In this document: piece by piece, positions 1 through 11,075 of the stretch
How positions within the stretch are numbered: the first letter of the stretch is position 1
How the letters are laid out: every line of letters starts with the position of its first letter
Assembly (NCBI GenBank): GCA_023678885.1
Contig: CM043005.1
Location: forward strand, 11,522,314-11,586,313
Reading direction: 5' to 3'
Length of the DNA stretch: 64,000 bases
From: Pogostemon cablin
Lineage: Eukaryota; Streptophyta; Magnoliopsida; Lamiales; Lamiaceae
Made by a program: the position numbers and the translations under genes
The notes under the pieces: model-generated
Database searches by the model: none
The model's input: only the letters and a program-made list of their open reading frames with translations
What the model was told of the DNA's origin: nothing

Positions 1-29
1 TTCGGACAATGTTGCCATCCGTGAAGTCT
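1..29 (+). pseudogene. Athila-type gypsy copy A, gag fragment left of the LINE
   Basis: Read in frame from base 2, this short piece is open and ends in the left copy of the 18-bp target duplication of LINE-1A. The same reading frame resumes at 5642, after the right copy of the duplication. It is therefore the left shore of the gag gene interrupted by the LINE, and the rest of this gypsy element lies outside the window to the left. The assignment depends on the downstream gag and pol, not on this fragment alone. Confidence 0.75.
12..29 (+). repeat. Target site duplication of LINE-1A, left copy
   Basis: TTGCCATCCGTGAAGTCT occurs here and again at 5624-5641, an 18-bp perfect direct repeat. Target duplications of this length are usual for L1-type insertion by target-primed reverse transcription. 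Confidence 0.92.
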
Positions 30-129
30 ATGAACGATATGTTAATTATTCAAAAATGAGAGGCCGAAGCCAGAGTCACAAGTCATATAATTGCAACTCC
101 ATAGCGGAGCAACCAAAGAAAAAGCACGC

Positions 130-527
130 CTATCTAGATAACAAATACTCGAATCTAATTACATGCATAAGTATGGAATTAATCAAGCCATCAGTAGAAG
201 GTCGGGCACCGTCGAAGAGCGCTTCGTTCCGAGCCTTCCAAATGAGGAAGACACTTCCATAGAGAGCGAGCGTCCACCTCCTCCTTTCACGAACATGCAC
301 TCGCCGGTCCTTGCTGAGCCACTTGAAGCCGGCCTTCAATGTGGTAACCTGTCTCTTCCACTCCACTTCGATCCTAACCCGGTTCCATAATGTTTCATGA
401 ACGGACACCCGAAGAAAAGGTGGTCTCTCGATTCGGGGGTCCCCACACAAAGCACACACTCAACCGGGCCTTCGTATTATCTCCATCTGTCCATGGTAAG
501 TAGTCGGTTCCTCACAGCGAGCCACGT
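130..527 (-). pseudogene. LINE-1A ORF2, C-terminal zinc-finger (zf-RVT-like) region
   Basis: The - strand frame from about 459 reads CALCGDPRIERPPFLRVSVH, matching the Cys-x2-Cys and His part of the zinc-binding region found after the RT in plant LINEs. The rest (LALYGSVFLIWKARNEALFDG) resembles the common W..WK.RN..LF ending. Frame changes near 480-530 separate it from the RT core. Confidence 0.75.
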
Positions 528-1895
528 TCAGAACGCGTGCTTCTGAGGGACCCATGGACACCACAACTTCCTGTAGATAGGCTGTACTGGCATGGAGTCT
601 GCAACGAGCCAATACAACTTACCCACACGAAGCCTTCCCATCTCCGAACACGAACCCAAAGTGGAAACCATATCCCCACCAATCCATGCTTTGACCCTAT
701 CCCTCGCTCGGAGGATATCCTTCCACACAATTGAGGTGCTGTAGTTCACCTCAACATCCCAGCACGAAGAGGACTGCAGATAGATGGCATTAATCCATTT
801 GATCCACAGCGACCTCTTCTCCTGATGCACATCCCACAACATGCCACAAAGAGCTGCATCGTCCAACAGATCGAGTCCCCTAAGTCCCAGGCCACCCTGT
901 TCTTTAGGGAGAATGACCTCCTCCCAACGAACTGCTCCCCTTGTGGTTCCCCAAAGGAATTTTCGTGTCATCCTCTCTATTCTGTCCACAATTCCTTTGG
1001 GGATCTTCACCATCGATGTCCAGAAGTTCATCACCCCGTACACCACCGATCTAATAAGCTCCAATCGGCCTACATACGAGAGCAGATGCGTGGACCACCC
1101 CCTGATCAGATTAGTAACCTGTGTGATGAGCGGCTTAAATGCAGACTCCCGAAGCTTACTTCCCTGCAACGGTACTCCCAAATAACGTACAGGAAAGGTG
1201 CCTTCCTGAAAAGGCAGTACTTCACGGATAGCCTGCTCCTCATCTTCCGGAACCCCTGCCATAAACAAGTGAGACTTGTCCGCACTAACCTCCAAACCTG
1301 ACATACGAGCGAAAAGATTAAGTGCCCTGGCTACCACCTCTGCCGAAGATCGATTGCCATAAGCAAAGATAATCAAGTCATCCGCAAACGCCAGATGAGT
1401 AACTCCCACCTTCGCACAGTGCCTCGAGTGATACTTATAATTGTCCGTCACAGTCATTCTTCTGAAGAGACGGGAGAAGTAATCCATGCACAGGACAAAC
1501 AATAAGGACGACAACGGATCACCCTGACGCAAACCTCTCTTACCATCGAAATATCCCTCTGGAGAGCCGTTGATAAGAATGGAGAATGAGGTGGTGGTGA
1601 CACATTCCATAATCCACCCTATCATACGTTGAGGAAATTTCAAACCTGTAAGAACTCCACGCAGAAACCCCCAATCCACCGAGTCATACGCCTTTTTAAT
1701 ATCCACCTTAATCGCCATTCTCCTATACTGACGATGCCTAGCCCACCCGTAATTCTTCACTATCTCCTGGGCCAGCATCACACAGTCCCTCATTCTTCGG
1801 TTCTTAACAAAACCGAAGTGATTTTCTACCACCAAGTCCTCCATCAGGTTCGTCATTCGTTTCACAATGATACGGGATATAATTTTGTAGATCAC
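528..1895 (-). pseudogene. LINE-1A ORF2, reverse transcriptase core
   Basis: A 455-codon open stretch with ordered LINE RT motifs: DIKKAYDSVDW (motif A), GLRQGDPLSSLLF (motif B) and the catalytic FADD at 1388-1377 (motif C), then the thumb and the post-RT region with KFLWG and GGLGLRGL. The catalytic aspartates are present, so this is the best-preserved coding segment in the window. It would copy element RNA at a nicked target, but without an intact ORF2 upstream it is presumably not made. Ends: a stop at 528, and a first Met at 1895 that is internal rather than a true start. Confidence 0.92.
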
Positions 1896-2013
1896 ATTGC
1901 AACACGAAAATCGGGTGGAAGTCCCTGACGGTAGGATCGTGCTTTCCTTTTAGGATTAGTGTAATAAACGTGGCGTTCATCTGCTGCAGTAACTGCCCAG
2001 AGTGGAAGAATTC

Positions 2014-2766
2014 CTAGACAGCCGCCACGACATCCGACCCAACCACATCCCATGCGTCCCGAAAGAAAGCGGTCGTGTACCCATCCGGCCCGGGGACCTT
2101 GTCTCCGTTCATGCTCCACACCACTCCATTCACTTCCTCGGTCGTGACAGGCACCACGAGCTGCTGCGCCTGTTCATCACTCAACACGGCTCCCCATTCA
2201 AACACACTGTCATCTATCTCCTCACACTCTCCCGCAGTACCCAACAAGTCTCTATAGAATGAGAGGAACTCTCCAACGACTTCCTCACGGGAGGTAGTAT
2301 GCCCGGATTCCGTACGTATGGAGGGGATGATATTCCTCACGCTATTGAACTTGATCTTCTTGTAGAAGAATTTCGTGGGTTTGTCCTGACTGATCAAGTA
2401 ATCTACTCTGGCCATCTGAGAAAAGAAGAGATGCTCGGCGTGACACAAGAAGTTGACCTTTTTCGCTGCCTCTCGAACCCTGTCCCATTTCTCAACATTA
2501 CCAGGATCAGCATGGCTCTCCAACTGCAAACTGTCTAGCTCTGCTCTAGCCCTCTCTGCTTTCTCGGCTATGTGGCCGAAGTCCCTCTTGCCAAGCTGAC
2601 GAAGCTTTGGCTTGAGTAACTTCAGCCTACGACAAATACTGAATTGAGCCGTACCCCACACTTGCGAGTCCCACACCTCTCGCACAGTATCCAGGAATTC
2701 CTCGCTGGTCTTCCACATATTCAAATACCTGAACGGCCTCCCCTTCGAGTGCTCAGCATGAAACAC
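2014..2766 (-). pseudogene. LINE-1A ORF2, linker and N-terminal part of reverse transcriptase
   Basis: A 250-codon open stretch joins the endonuclease to the RT. It has the charged helical linker typical of plant LINEs and the motif GDKVPGPDGYTTAFF near its C-terminal end, matching RT block 0/1 (the usual form is ..PGPDGF..FF). It stops at 2014 and the same protein resumes in another frame around 1895. Two lesions separate this piece from the RT core. Confidence 0.85.
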
Positions 2767-2769
2767 AGA

Positions 2770-3453
2770 AACTAAGACAGGTCAGTGATCCGAAGTGGCC
2801 CCCATGGGCAGAAACTCCGATTCCACTACACCTGAGGTGATGTCCCAGTTCGAGTTCACCAGTACCCGATTAATATGGCTCGAAATTCTACCATTCGTCC
2901 AGTGAAAAAGCACCCCTTGGACTTAGCATCATCCAATCCCCGATCAACACAAAACTCCTCAAAATCCACCCTGTACCAGTTCCGATGAGACGGAACAATT
3001 TTAGATCTCTCTTAAGGTTTCCTTACGCAGTTAAAGTCTCCAAGGAGCATCCAGGGAGAGTTAACCGCGGGGACAACCGAAGAGAGATGACACCATTGCC
3101 TGCGCTTATCAACTACGCCATTTGGCGTACACAACAGTGATGAGGAACTCCTGCTGAGAAATCAAACAGCGAACCATACCAGAAATACATTGCTCATGGA
3201 GCACAACATTACTAAAAGCAATCAAGGTGGAATCCCACGCAACCACAATACGACCTCCCTCAACAATATCAAAATTATTCACACTATTCCAACTAGGAAC
3301 AATTCTACCCACAATATCCACCACATTATCAACAGACAATTTAGTTTCAACAAAACCCACTAAACATACTTTATTCTTGTGAACTAACCTGCGGGCTGCT
3401 CGCTGCGCACAAGTGGCTGCAAGCCCTCGTACATTCCATGCTAGACACCTCAT
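2770..3453 (-). pseudogene. LINE-1A ORF2, apurinic endonuclease-like domain
   Basis: The N-terminal domain of ORF2 nicks the target DNA. The start is ATG at 3453, reading MRCLAWNVRGL, the usual opening of plant LINE endonucleases. The conserved ETK motif (FVETKL) follows. The first frame stops near 3109. Beyond it, in shifted frames, are LLGDFNCV and the SDH motif (codons at 2793-2785), followed at once by an in-frame stop at 2784-2782. The domain order and motifs make the family clear. The frameshift and the stop after SDH mean ORF2 cannot be translated as one protein. Confidence 0.85.
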
Positions 3454-5530
3454 TTACGAACAATGGGGGAAGAGCCCCCGCCTCCTGGTCCGTTGCCGCT
3501 GCCATGCGGCTCCTGGATGATGATTCCAGTGCCTCTCCTAGTGCCGTCCGCCCTGTGGGAGAGAGTGGGAGGCGGGGAGCGCCCCGATCGGCCTACGGTC
3601 TCTGCTTCCTCCTCCTCCGTTTCTGAAGTCCAAGTCTTCCTAGTATTCACTTGGGCTGGCTGTTTCCCCTCTCGTTTGTTGATCCTCCAATCATCAGGAT
3701 CAAGGTCATCAAGGATTCGGTATTTCCCTAACATGACCTTCTGCTTCTGCGCTTGGGATAGGTTAGGACCCGCGGCCTTATTTTTCCCGTTTCTGTTCCT
3801 CTTCTTCTTTGGCCTTGTATTCTTAGCCCCAACATGCTGGAATCCCTCCTCGTCGACCGTGTCATCAGCTCGTGCGGTCTTCGGAGGCTGATCCATTCCT
3901 TTCTCCCCCTTATCAGCCCTGACAAGATCGTCACAATCACTCACTAGGTGACCAAATTTCCTGCACTTAGTACAATACGTCGAAAGGCGTTCGTATAAGA
4001 CAGTTTGGGTAAAATTGGCCCCACGGTAGTTAAACATGACCTCCCTCGGGAGCTCCTACGAAACATCAATGTCCACATGCACACGCACAAACGATACCCT
4101 GTCCGCCTTAACAGAAGTATCATCCACCATGATAGGTCTACCAACCAGAGAAGCCACCTTACTTATGTGATTCTTCGACCACAGCTCCAACGGGAACGAA
4201 GACAACCGAATCCAGACCGGGACATGAGAGATTTCCCGGTCATCAAATTGAAAGGCTCGTGGGAGTCTTTCGAGCATAAGATAACGTTCTCATATGGAGT
4301 GGGGAGCACCATCCAACACCTTCCTCACGTCATCCTCCGAACAAAGTCGGAAGATAATCCACCCCGACTGATGCATGACAATGGTATACTTGACTACACA
4401 TGCCCGGTAGATGGCATGAAGGGCTTGCATACCGGAAACCACCCTAAAAAATAACCAACCAAAGTATACTTTCATGCATCAGAATCATCCTTCGGATCAA
4501 GATAGACTACTCCATCGCAAGGTGCAATGTATTCGAGCTTCCTATTCGGATCAATATTACTTTTGTTGACGAACTTGTCGAAGTCAACCGGTTCCTTTGG
4601 AGCGGAACCCACACCTGAGTTGCCTTGCCTCGCATGCTGGCCGCGCTGCCCACCCTGCTGTCGAGAGCCTGCCGCCTCCCCTCCGCGCTGTCTTGCGTCG
4701 CCAGGGCCTCGCCCAGCACTGGTGCCCACATTCGGTGGAGCCTGCCAAGATGAGGAGTTGGACGCGCACGCCGAGCTGCACTGACGGAAAGCACCCTGCA
4801 CCTACCGAGAGTTCTTGGCACTATCTGTAGTCTCGGTGCCCTGCCGAGACCCATCCGCCAAATCCTGCCCCTGCCGAGGAGCGTCGCCGATCAGCATAGG
4901 CTCCACGCCCACCTGCCGAGAAGGAGAGGCATGGGGGGTCGCCACATCCAACTGACGCCGAGTGCCCGGGGTGGTGCTGCATCGCCTTTCTGCCGAGGGT
5001 TTTCGCTTGGTGGTTGGGTTGCGTACGATGGTCACCGCCAGGGTCGAGTCGTCCATGGTTGCATCCACAAGGCCTTGCGTGGGACTGCCGATGCCGTGAG
5101 CAGCCGGCGTGTTGGCCATGACAAGGGCTAGGGAGCCGATGGTGATATCAGTCTCCATCTCCGCGCGGTCCGCCGCAATTGAGCGGGTCAAGGCGGCACC
5201 GTCAGCCAATTGTGGGTTATCCGTCAACACTGCCTTCGTTAAATTTTTCTTCCGTTCGATGTCCTTCGCTCGGTCCTTCACCGATTTGAACGATTCCTCG
5301 CTCACACGTATATCCGCCGACCCTTTGAAGGCGTCCTACTCCTTGATTTCTTCCCCATGAGAAAAACCAAGGCGGATTACATGAACAAGTAAGAAACCTC
5401 TATCACCACTGTGGGGAGCGGTGAGATCAAATGGCCGTCGTCGGTGAGAGGTGCCGACAACGATGGGAGTGGCCGGGCGAGCTCTGTACAGTGATTGTCG
5501 AAGAACGTCGAAGCCGCGGGCGAGAGGCAC
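3450..5530 (-). pseudogene. LINE-1A ORF1 (RNA-binding, DUF4283 and CCHC zinc knuckle)
   Basis: ORF1 proteins of plant L1 elements coat the element RNA. The reading frame runs from about 5530 to 3450 in several pieces because of frameshifts and stops (breaks near 5336, 4802, 4472, 4290 and 4056). The piece at 4056-4277 has the DUF4283 pattern (PVWIRLSSFPLELWS). The last piece, 3450-4037, has a CCHC knuckle CTKCRKFGHLVSDC (C-x2-C-x4-H-x4-C), followed by a Lys/Arg-rich stretch and an acidic Glu-rich stretch. Upstream pieces are low-complexity and rich in Gln, Gly and Ala. The stop codon overlaps the start of ORF2 as ATGA at 3453-3450. The start near 5530 is a best guess from the first long Met frame. 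Confidence 0.8.
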
Positions 5531-5623
5531 CGGCAGCCATGAGGAAGCTTGCGTAGAAAGTAAAGGAGTGAATTTTTGGAACTAGGGTTCCAAAAATTTA
5601 CACGCGTAATGACTCCCCTCCTC

Positions 5624-5641
5624 TTGCCATCCGTGAAGTCT
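5624..5641 (+). repeat. Target site duplication of LINE-1A, right copy
   Basis: An exact copy of the 18 bp at 12-29. The element's 5' end on the - strand starts at about 5623. Confidence 0.92.
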
Positions 5642-7110
5642 TTAAGAACAACGAAGGGTGCAACTTGGGGCTGTTAGGAGCGCGTGGAACCGATCCTAAT
5701 TTTGATCAACCCGCTCTTATCAGCATAGTAGAAAGGATTTCTTTCACTAGGGGTTCCTTTGAAGATCCTCAACAACATCTAATAAGTTCCTTGGTTATGC
5801 TAGTACACAAAAGAGTGTAGGAAATCATGAGGATGCAAGGAGGATCATCTTATTCAAATTCTATCTATTGAAAGAGCGAGAGATTGGTATGACACTATTA
5901 GTGCTACTGATTGCACTACATGGGACCAACTAAAGATGAAATTCTTGGAGAGATACTTGCCACCTTCAAAGGTGTTTAAGATGAAACAAGATATTCACAA
6001 TTTGTGATCAATCAAGGAGAGAAGTTCCATGAGGCTTGGGATAGATTCAAGGACATGCTTCAAAGGTGTCCATAGCATGGATTATCAAAAGATCAATACA
6101 TCAGTGTATTCTACAACAGGTTGGATTATAATTCTCGTGTTTTACTTGATGAGTCATCAAGTGGCGCATTACTTACTAAGACATGCGTTGAGGCCGAGAA
6201 GCTCTTTGAGGATATTTCGATGAATTTAAGAGAATGGCCTAATGATAGAGTTAGGGGCACCTATGTACTTGGAAAGGTAGCACAGGTTGAACACACTATG
6301 GTAAAGTCGAGTAGAGAAGATGAGATCTTCTCTAGTTTGGCTAATATCAACAAGCTACTTGAATCTTAGTAGAAGCAGATTATGGAGTTGTCACAAAAAG
6401 TACCAATGATGCAGCAACAGGATGTTGGTGAAGAGGGATCGATTTAAGAGGAACTAGAAGAGGCAAACTATGCCATGGGACAAAGTATTCAAGGAACTAG
6501 GCATAAAAATCAAGGAAACAGGAATTATCAAGGGAACTACAACAACCGTGGTCCCCCAGGTAATTATCAAAAACAAAGGAGTCCGAAAGCAGCAATACAG
6601 CCGCCTATTGGTGTTGATCCTGGTGCTAAGATCGAAGAAGGAAAACCTGGTTTGGAGGATATGGTGAACCATTATACAGCTAGGAATGATGTAAGGGTGG
6701 ATCATTTGGAAGCAAAAATAGATTCAAATCATGATGAGTTATCCAAGCAGATGAAAGACCTTACTTTGCTGATGGGAGAGATGGCAGGAACGTCAACAAG
6801 CTTAAGCAAACAGTTGAGAAGGGAAAGTTTTCATCTCAAGCATAACGAAGAGCTAAAAAGTCAAGTTCAGTTTACAGGGACCTCGTTCGACCAAAATGGA
6901 GTTGCTCAACCAGATCAGTCTGGTTGAGCTGAGGTTGAGCGGGCACCTGTAGAGCTGAACAGTTATATTTCGATTACAGGGATCTTGCTCGACCAGTTTT
7001 ACCTTGCTCGACCAGAGTATTCTAGTCGAGCGGATGTGGAGCAAGGTCGTTTGGTTCCGATTTCCATACAGGACGCTACACCAGTTGTTCAAAACACTCC
7101 AATACCATCA
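5642..7110 (+). pseudogene. Athila-type gypsy copy A, gag (main part)
   Basis: The capsid gene of the gypsy element resumes here after the LINE. The segment 5995-6370 reads EKFHEAWDRFKDMLQRCP and later FYNRLDYNSRVLLDES, the retrotransposon gag core typical of Athila/Tat gag. Downstream the frame is rich in Asn, Gln and Gly (6475-6927), which replaces any recognisable CCHC knuckle. There are several in-frame stops (for example at 5818, 6367 and 6925) and frameshifts. From 6880 to 7040 the coding region contains repeated GCTCGACC-type motifs also seen in the spacer after pol. Confidence 0.85.
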
Positions 7111-7229
7111 CAAGAGTAGAATACTGAGCCAATAGTGGAGAAGAAATGGGAAAGATCAAAGAGATTGAAAGCCGAGAAGAACAAGGCGAAGGAGGTCGAA
7201 TGTGATGAATAGGAAATCCTAAAGACCAA

Positions 7230-7812
7230 GATACCTCCTCCGTTTCCTTTAAGGTTAGTTAAGAAGGGATTGGAAGATAAGTTCAAGAGTTTCCAAGATA
7301 TCATGAACAAGATAAGTTTGAAAATTCATTTCTCCGAAGCAATCATGGAGATGCCTAACTATGCCCGATTCTTAAAGGACATCATATTGAAGAAGTGGAG
7401 CTTGAATGGAGTTGAGACTGTTAATCTATCTGAGAACTGCATTTCGATGATTCAGAGGAAGCTGCCAACAAAGTTGAAGGATCTGAGAAGCTTCACTATT
7501 CTATGTGAGATTGGAAAGGGGCTGGCTTGAAAAGCTTTGTGCTATCTTGGTGAAAGCATCAATTTGATGCCCTTGTCTATATTCAAGAAGCTAAGTTTGG
7601 GGGAGCTTGCTCCCACAACAGTGGCTCTACAATTGGCGAATAGGTCCATGGCTTTTCCAAAGGGTGTTATTGAAGATATACTTGTGAAAGCAGAAAAGCT
7701 CGTCTTTTCTGTGGATTTTCTTATGCTAGAGATGGAAGATGATAAGGATAATGTCCCTCTTATCTTAGGGAGACCATTCCTTCCCATAGCTGGAGCTGTG
7801 ATTGATGTCTGA
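7230..7812 (+). pseudogene. Athila-type copy A, aspartic protease region
   Basis: The segment 7270-7530 is the conserved Athila pre-protease region (MPNYARFLKDII, KLPTKLKD), and 7537-7812 holds the retropepsin fold ending LILGRPFLPIAGAVIDV. In related elements the active site is DLGA. Here the matching codons at 7543-7554 encode YLGE, so the catalytic Asp has become Tyr. A stop at 7528 splits the domain. The protease is therefore dead by two independent changes. Confidence 0.85.
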
Positions 7813-8439
7813 AAGGGGAGCTTAGACTGTGAATGGATAAAGACGAGGTTCCGTTCAATCTCGACAAACCAATGAAGATGCCTATGGAGACACAGGGCTA
7901 CAACATTGATGTGGTGGAGAAGACCGTGAAGGAAGACATGTCCTTAATCTTTCAAGGATCCCTTGGAGACATGCTTGGCGGAGTCTCTTACTTTTCCCAC
8001 CACGGAGCTTGATGAGCTCTCCAATGAGGTATGTATTGAATTTCTTGAAACTTGTTTTGGGTGATGATAGGTATGAACCAAAAAGAACCAAGATTGAAGA
8101 GGTCAAGTGGACTACGCAGTACATATCATTAGATAGAGAGATCACACCGAAGGAAGAAAAGAAGGAGTTGAAGCCACTACCTGAACATTTGAAGTATGCC
8201 TGAGGTGACAACGAAACGTATTCGGTAATTGTATCTTCTTCTTTTACAGATGATCAACTTGAAGAGTTGTTAGATGTGCTTCAAAAGTATAAGTCTTCTA
8301 TTGGTTGGTCTCTAGATGATTTGAAAGGAATAAACCATCATATTGCATGCATAAAATAAGGTTGCTAGATGTTGCTAAGGGGTTGTATTCAGAATCAGCG
8401 GAGGGTTAACCCCACGATTCAAGTAGTGATTAGGAAGCA

Positions 8440-9264
8440 AATCTTAATGTCAATAGACACAAGAATTATTTATCCAATTAGTGATAGTCCTCATGTGAGT
8501 CCATTGCATGTTTTAGCTAAAAAGGGGGCATGACTATTGTGAAAGCCGATGATGGAGAGACGTTAGCCACTAGGATTCCTACGAGATGACGTGTGTGTAC
8601 GGATTACAGGAAATTGAATGAAAATACATGCAAAGACCATTTTTCTCTTCCTTTCATGGATCAAATGTTAGATCATCTTGCAAGGTATGAGTTTTATTGC
8701 TTCTTGGACGGGTATTCGGGTTATAATCAAATCATGATTGCACCCAAGGATCAAGAAAAGACTACCTTTACTTGCCCTTATAGAACCTTTGCTTTTATAA
8801 AGATGCCTTTTGGATTATGTAATGCACCTGCTACTTTCCAAAGATGCATGATGGCCATATTTGATAAGTTGACAGAAAAGATCATGGAGGTGTTTACGGA
8901 AGATTTTTCTATTTTTGGTTTCTCTTTTGATATTTGTTTATCTAACCTGTTTATTATTTTGAAGAGATGTCAAGAAACTAATCTTGTCTTGAATTGGGAG
9001 AAGTGCCACTTCATGGTAAGAGATGGGATTGTTTTGGGGAATCATGTCCCGGCCAAGGGATTTCAGGTAGATCGAGCCAAGGTGGTGGCTATTAAGAAGC
9101 TTCCACCATCTATTAATGAGAAGGGAGTACGGTCCTTCCTTGGACACGCTGGATTCTATAGAAGATTTATCAAAGACTTCTCAAAATACTCAAATCCTTT
9201 GTCTCACTTACTTGAAAAGGATGTTCCTTTAAATTTTGATGATAAATGTCTGACATCTTTTTAG
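8440..9264 (+). pseudogene. Athila-type copy A, reverse transcriptase
   Basis: The best open stretch is 8593-9264 (about 223 codons): CTDYRKLNENTCKDHFSLP, then FLDGYSGYNQI (motif A with its Asp), then PFGLCNAPATFQRCM (motif B). The catalytic motif C, normally FMDD in this lineage, reads FTED at 8893-8904, so one of the two aspartates is Glu. The RT continues through LGHAGFYRRFIKDFSK. The N-terminal part (8440-8590) is present but out of frame. Confidence 0.92.
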
Positions 9265-9860
9265 GTTTTGAAGGAGGCACTTATTACTGTGCATATCTTG
9301 ATCACATTGGATTGGACTCAACCATTTGTACTTATGTATAATGCAAGTGATCTAGCACTTGGAATGGTTCTAGAGTAGTTGAGAGAGAAGAAATTTTGTG
9401 CCATCTACTAAGCGAGTAAAACTTTTGATGCTGCACAAAAGAACTACACTGTTACTAAAAAGGAGGTTCTAGCTGTGGTGTATGCATTCAATAAGTTTCG
9501 ACAGTATTTGGTGGGAATGAAGACCATAGTGTACACATATCATTCTGCGATCCGGTACTTGATGTAGAAGAAGGAAGCGAAGCCAAGGATCATTAGATAG
9601 ATCCTTCTTCTGCAAGAATTTGATATGGAGATTCGAGATAAGAAAGGTATGGAGAATATGTTGGTGGATCACCTATCAAGGTTGGAGACAAGGGAACACT
9701 GTGATGACTCTTTCGAATATATTGAAGAGACGTTCCCTGATGAGAAGATAATAACGGTGTTTGCTGAAGGAGCGAAGAAAGCTTGTGTAGTCGCTGCTCA
9801 AGGAATGGATCCATGGTACACATATTATGTCAATTATATTTCATCAGGTGAAATTCATAA
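9265..9860 (+). pseudogene. Athila-type copy A, RNase H
   Basis: Follows the RT directly. The usual CDASD motif appears as YNASD, with the catalytic Asp changed to Asn at 9340-9342. The later RNase H elements KNYTVTKKEVLAVVYAFNKF and the closing VDHLSRLE are easy to recognise. Four in-frame stops occur between 9370 and 9600. After 9690 comes the linker that leads to integrase. Confidence 0.85.
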
Positions 9861-11075
9861 AAGGTCTCAATAGGTATCAACTTTCTAAGTTTAAGAGAGA
9901 TGTTGAGACTTTCATATGGTATGATCCATTTGTGTACAAGATTTGTATGGATTCTATCATTCATAGGTGTGTGCCCGAGATGGAGATGGAGAGTGTTCTT
10001 GATTTTCGCAGGGGAGGGAACTTCAGAGCCCAAAAGACTGCAACAAAGGTACTTCAATCCACTTTATATTGACCTCCCTTGTTTAAAGATTGTGAATCCT
10101 ATGTAGCGACATGCGAAAGTTATGAAAGAATGGGAAACATAAGTAAAAGGGATGAGATGCCACTTCAGCCAAGCATTGTTGTCGAGATCTTCAATGTATG
10201 TGAATCAATTTTATGGGGTCTTTTGCCCCATCTAAGCGATTTCTCTACATCCTTCTTGCTGTTGACTATGTTTCTAAGTGGGTGGAAGCGATTCCAACTC
10301 GCATGAATGATGCTAAGACTGTATTGTCATTCTTAAAGAAGCTATTTTTTCCCACTATGGAGTTCCTAGAGCTCTTGTGAGTGATTGAGGTTCACACTTC
10401 GTCAATAGGTTGATTGAAAGAGTTCTCAAGGAGTATGGTGTAAAGTATAGGGTTAATACACCATATCATTCTCAAGCGAATGGGCAAGCCGAAGTCTCCA
10501 ACCGCCAAGTGAAGCAAATCCTGGAAAAGGTTGTCGGAACCAATAGAAAAGATTTGGAAATGAAGCTCGATGATGTTTTGTGGTGGTTTTAGATTGCATC
10601 TGTGCTAGACATGTAACCTTATCAAATTATCTATGGGAAGCCATGCCACTTACCCGTAGAGATACAACATAACTCTTTTTGGGCAGTAAGAAGTTTGAAC
10701 TTATCTCTTAAAGTGCAAAAGGATTTGAGGATGACTCACATCAATCAATTGGACAAGTTCAGAAATCAAGCTTTCAAGAACTCGGTGATCTACAAGAAAA
10801 GGATGAAGAAGTGGCATGATTCGAAGATCACTTTCAAGGAGTTCAAATAAGGTGATGAAGTATTATTCTTTAACTCTAGATTAAAACTTTTTGCAGGAAA
10901 ATTGAAATCGAAGTGGACGGGACCATTCCTGATCCATAGATCCTGCAGAGGGAGGGGGAGTTTTGAGATCATAGACAAGGACGGAGACATCATATCAGTG
11001 AATGGGCATCATTTGAAGCATTTCAAATTGTCGAATGATGCTTACATAGTGTTTGAGGACACCTTACATTGAGTT
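9861..11075 (+). pseudogene. Athila-type copy A, integrase
   Basis: The HHCC domain is at about 9960-10170, but GGHFG has become GGNFR and the second Cys pair reads CESYE, so zinc ligands are lost. In the catalytic core, the first Asp of GIDFMG is Asn (10207-10209) and a stop precedes it; LLAVDYVSKWVEAIPT follows. The core's later part (10410-10592) contains YHSQANGQAEVSNRQ, with the catalytic Glu retained. The C-terminal domain (WTGPFLIHRS, HHLKHFKL) runs to about 11070. Frame changes and stops are frequent. Confidence 0.87.

Larger units (their letters stand above)
30..5623 (-). mobile_element. LINE-1A, near full-length L1-type plant LINE
   Basis: A non-LTR retrotransposon of about 5.6 kb on the - strand, bounded by the 18-bp duplication. 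It carries ORF1 (DUF4283-like region and CCHC knuckle) and ORF2 (endonuclease, reverse transcriptase, C-terminal zinc-finger region) in the expected order. It is visibly richer in G+C than the A/T-rich neighbours. Frameshifts and stops break both ORFs, but the RT core is open for 455 codons. No poly(A) tail is seen at the 3' end next to the left duplication, which is unusual for an L1 and may reflect decay or 3' trimming. Confidence 0.93.

Noticed and set aside
60..75. C(UUCG)G hairpin near the 3' end of LINE-1A
   Set aside because: The stem is only three base pairs and no related element was available for comparison.
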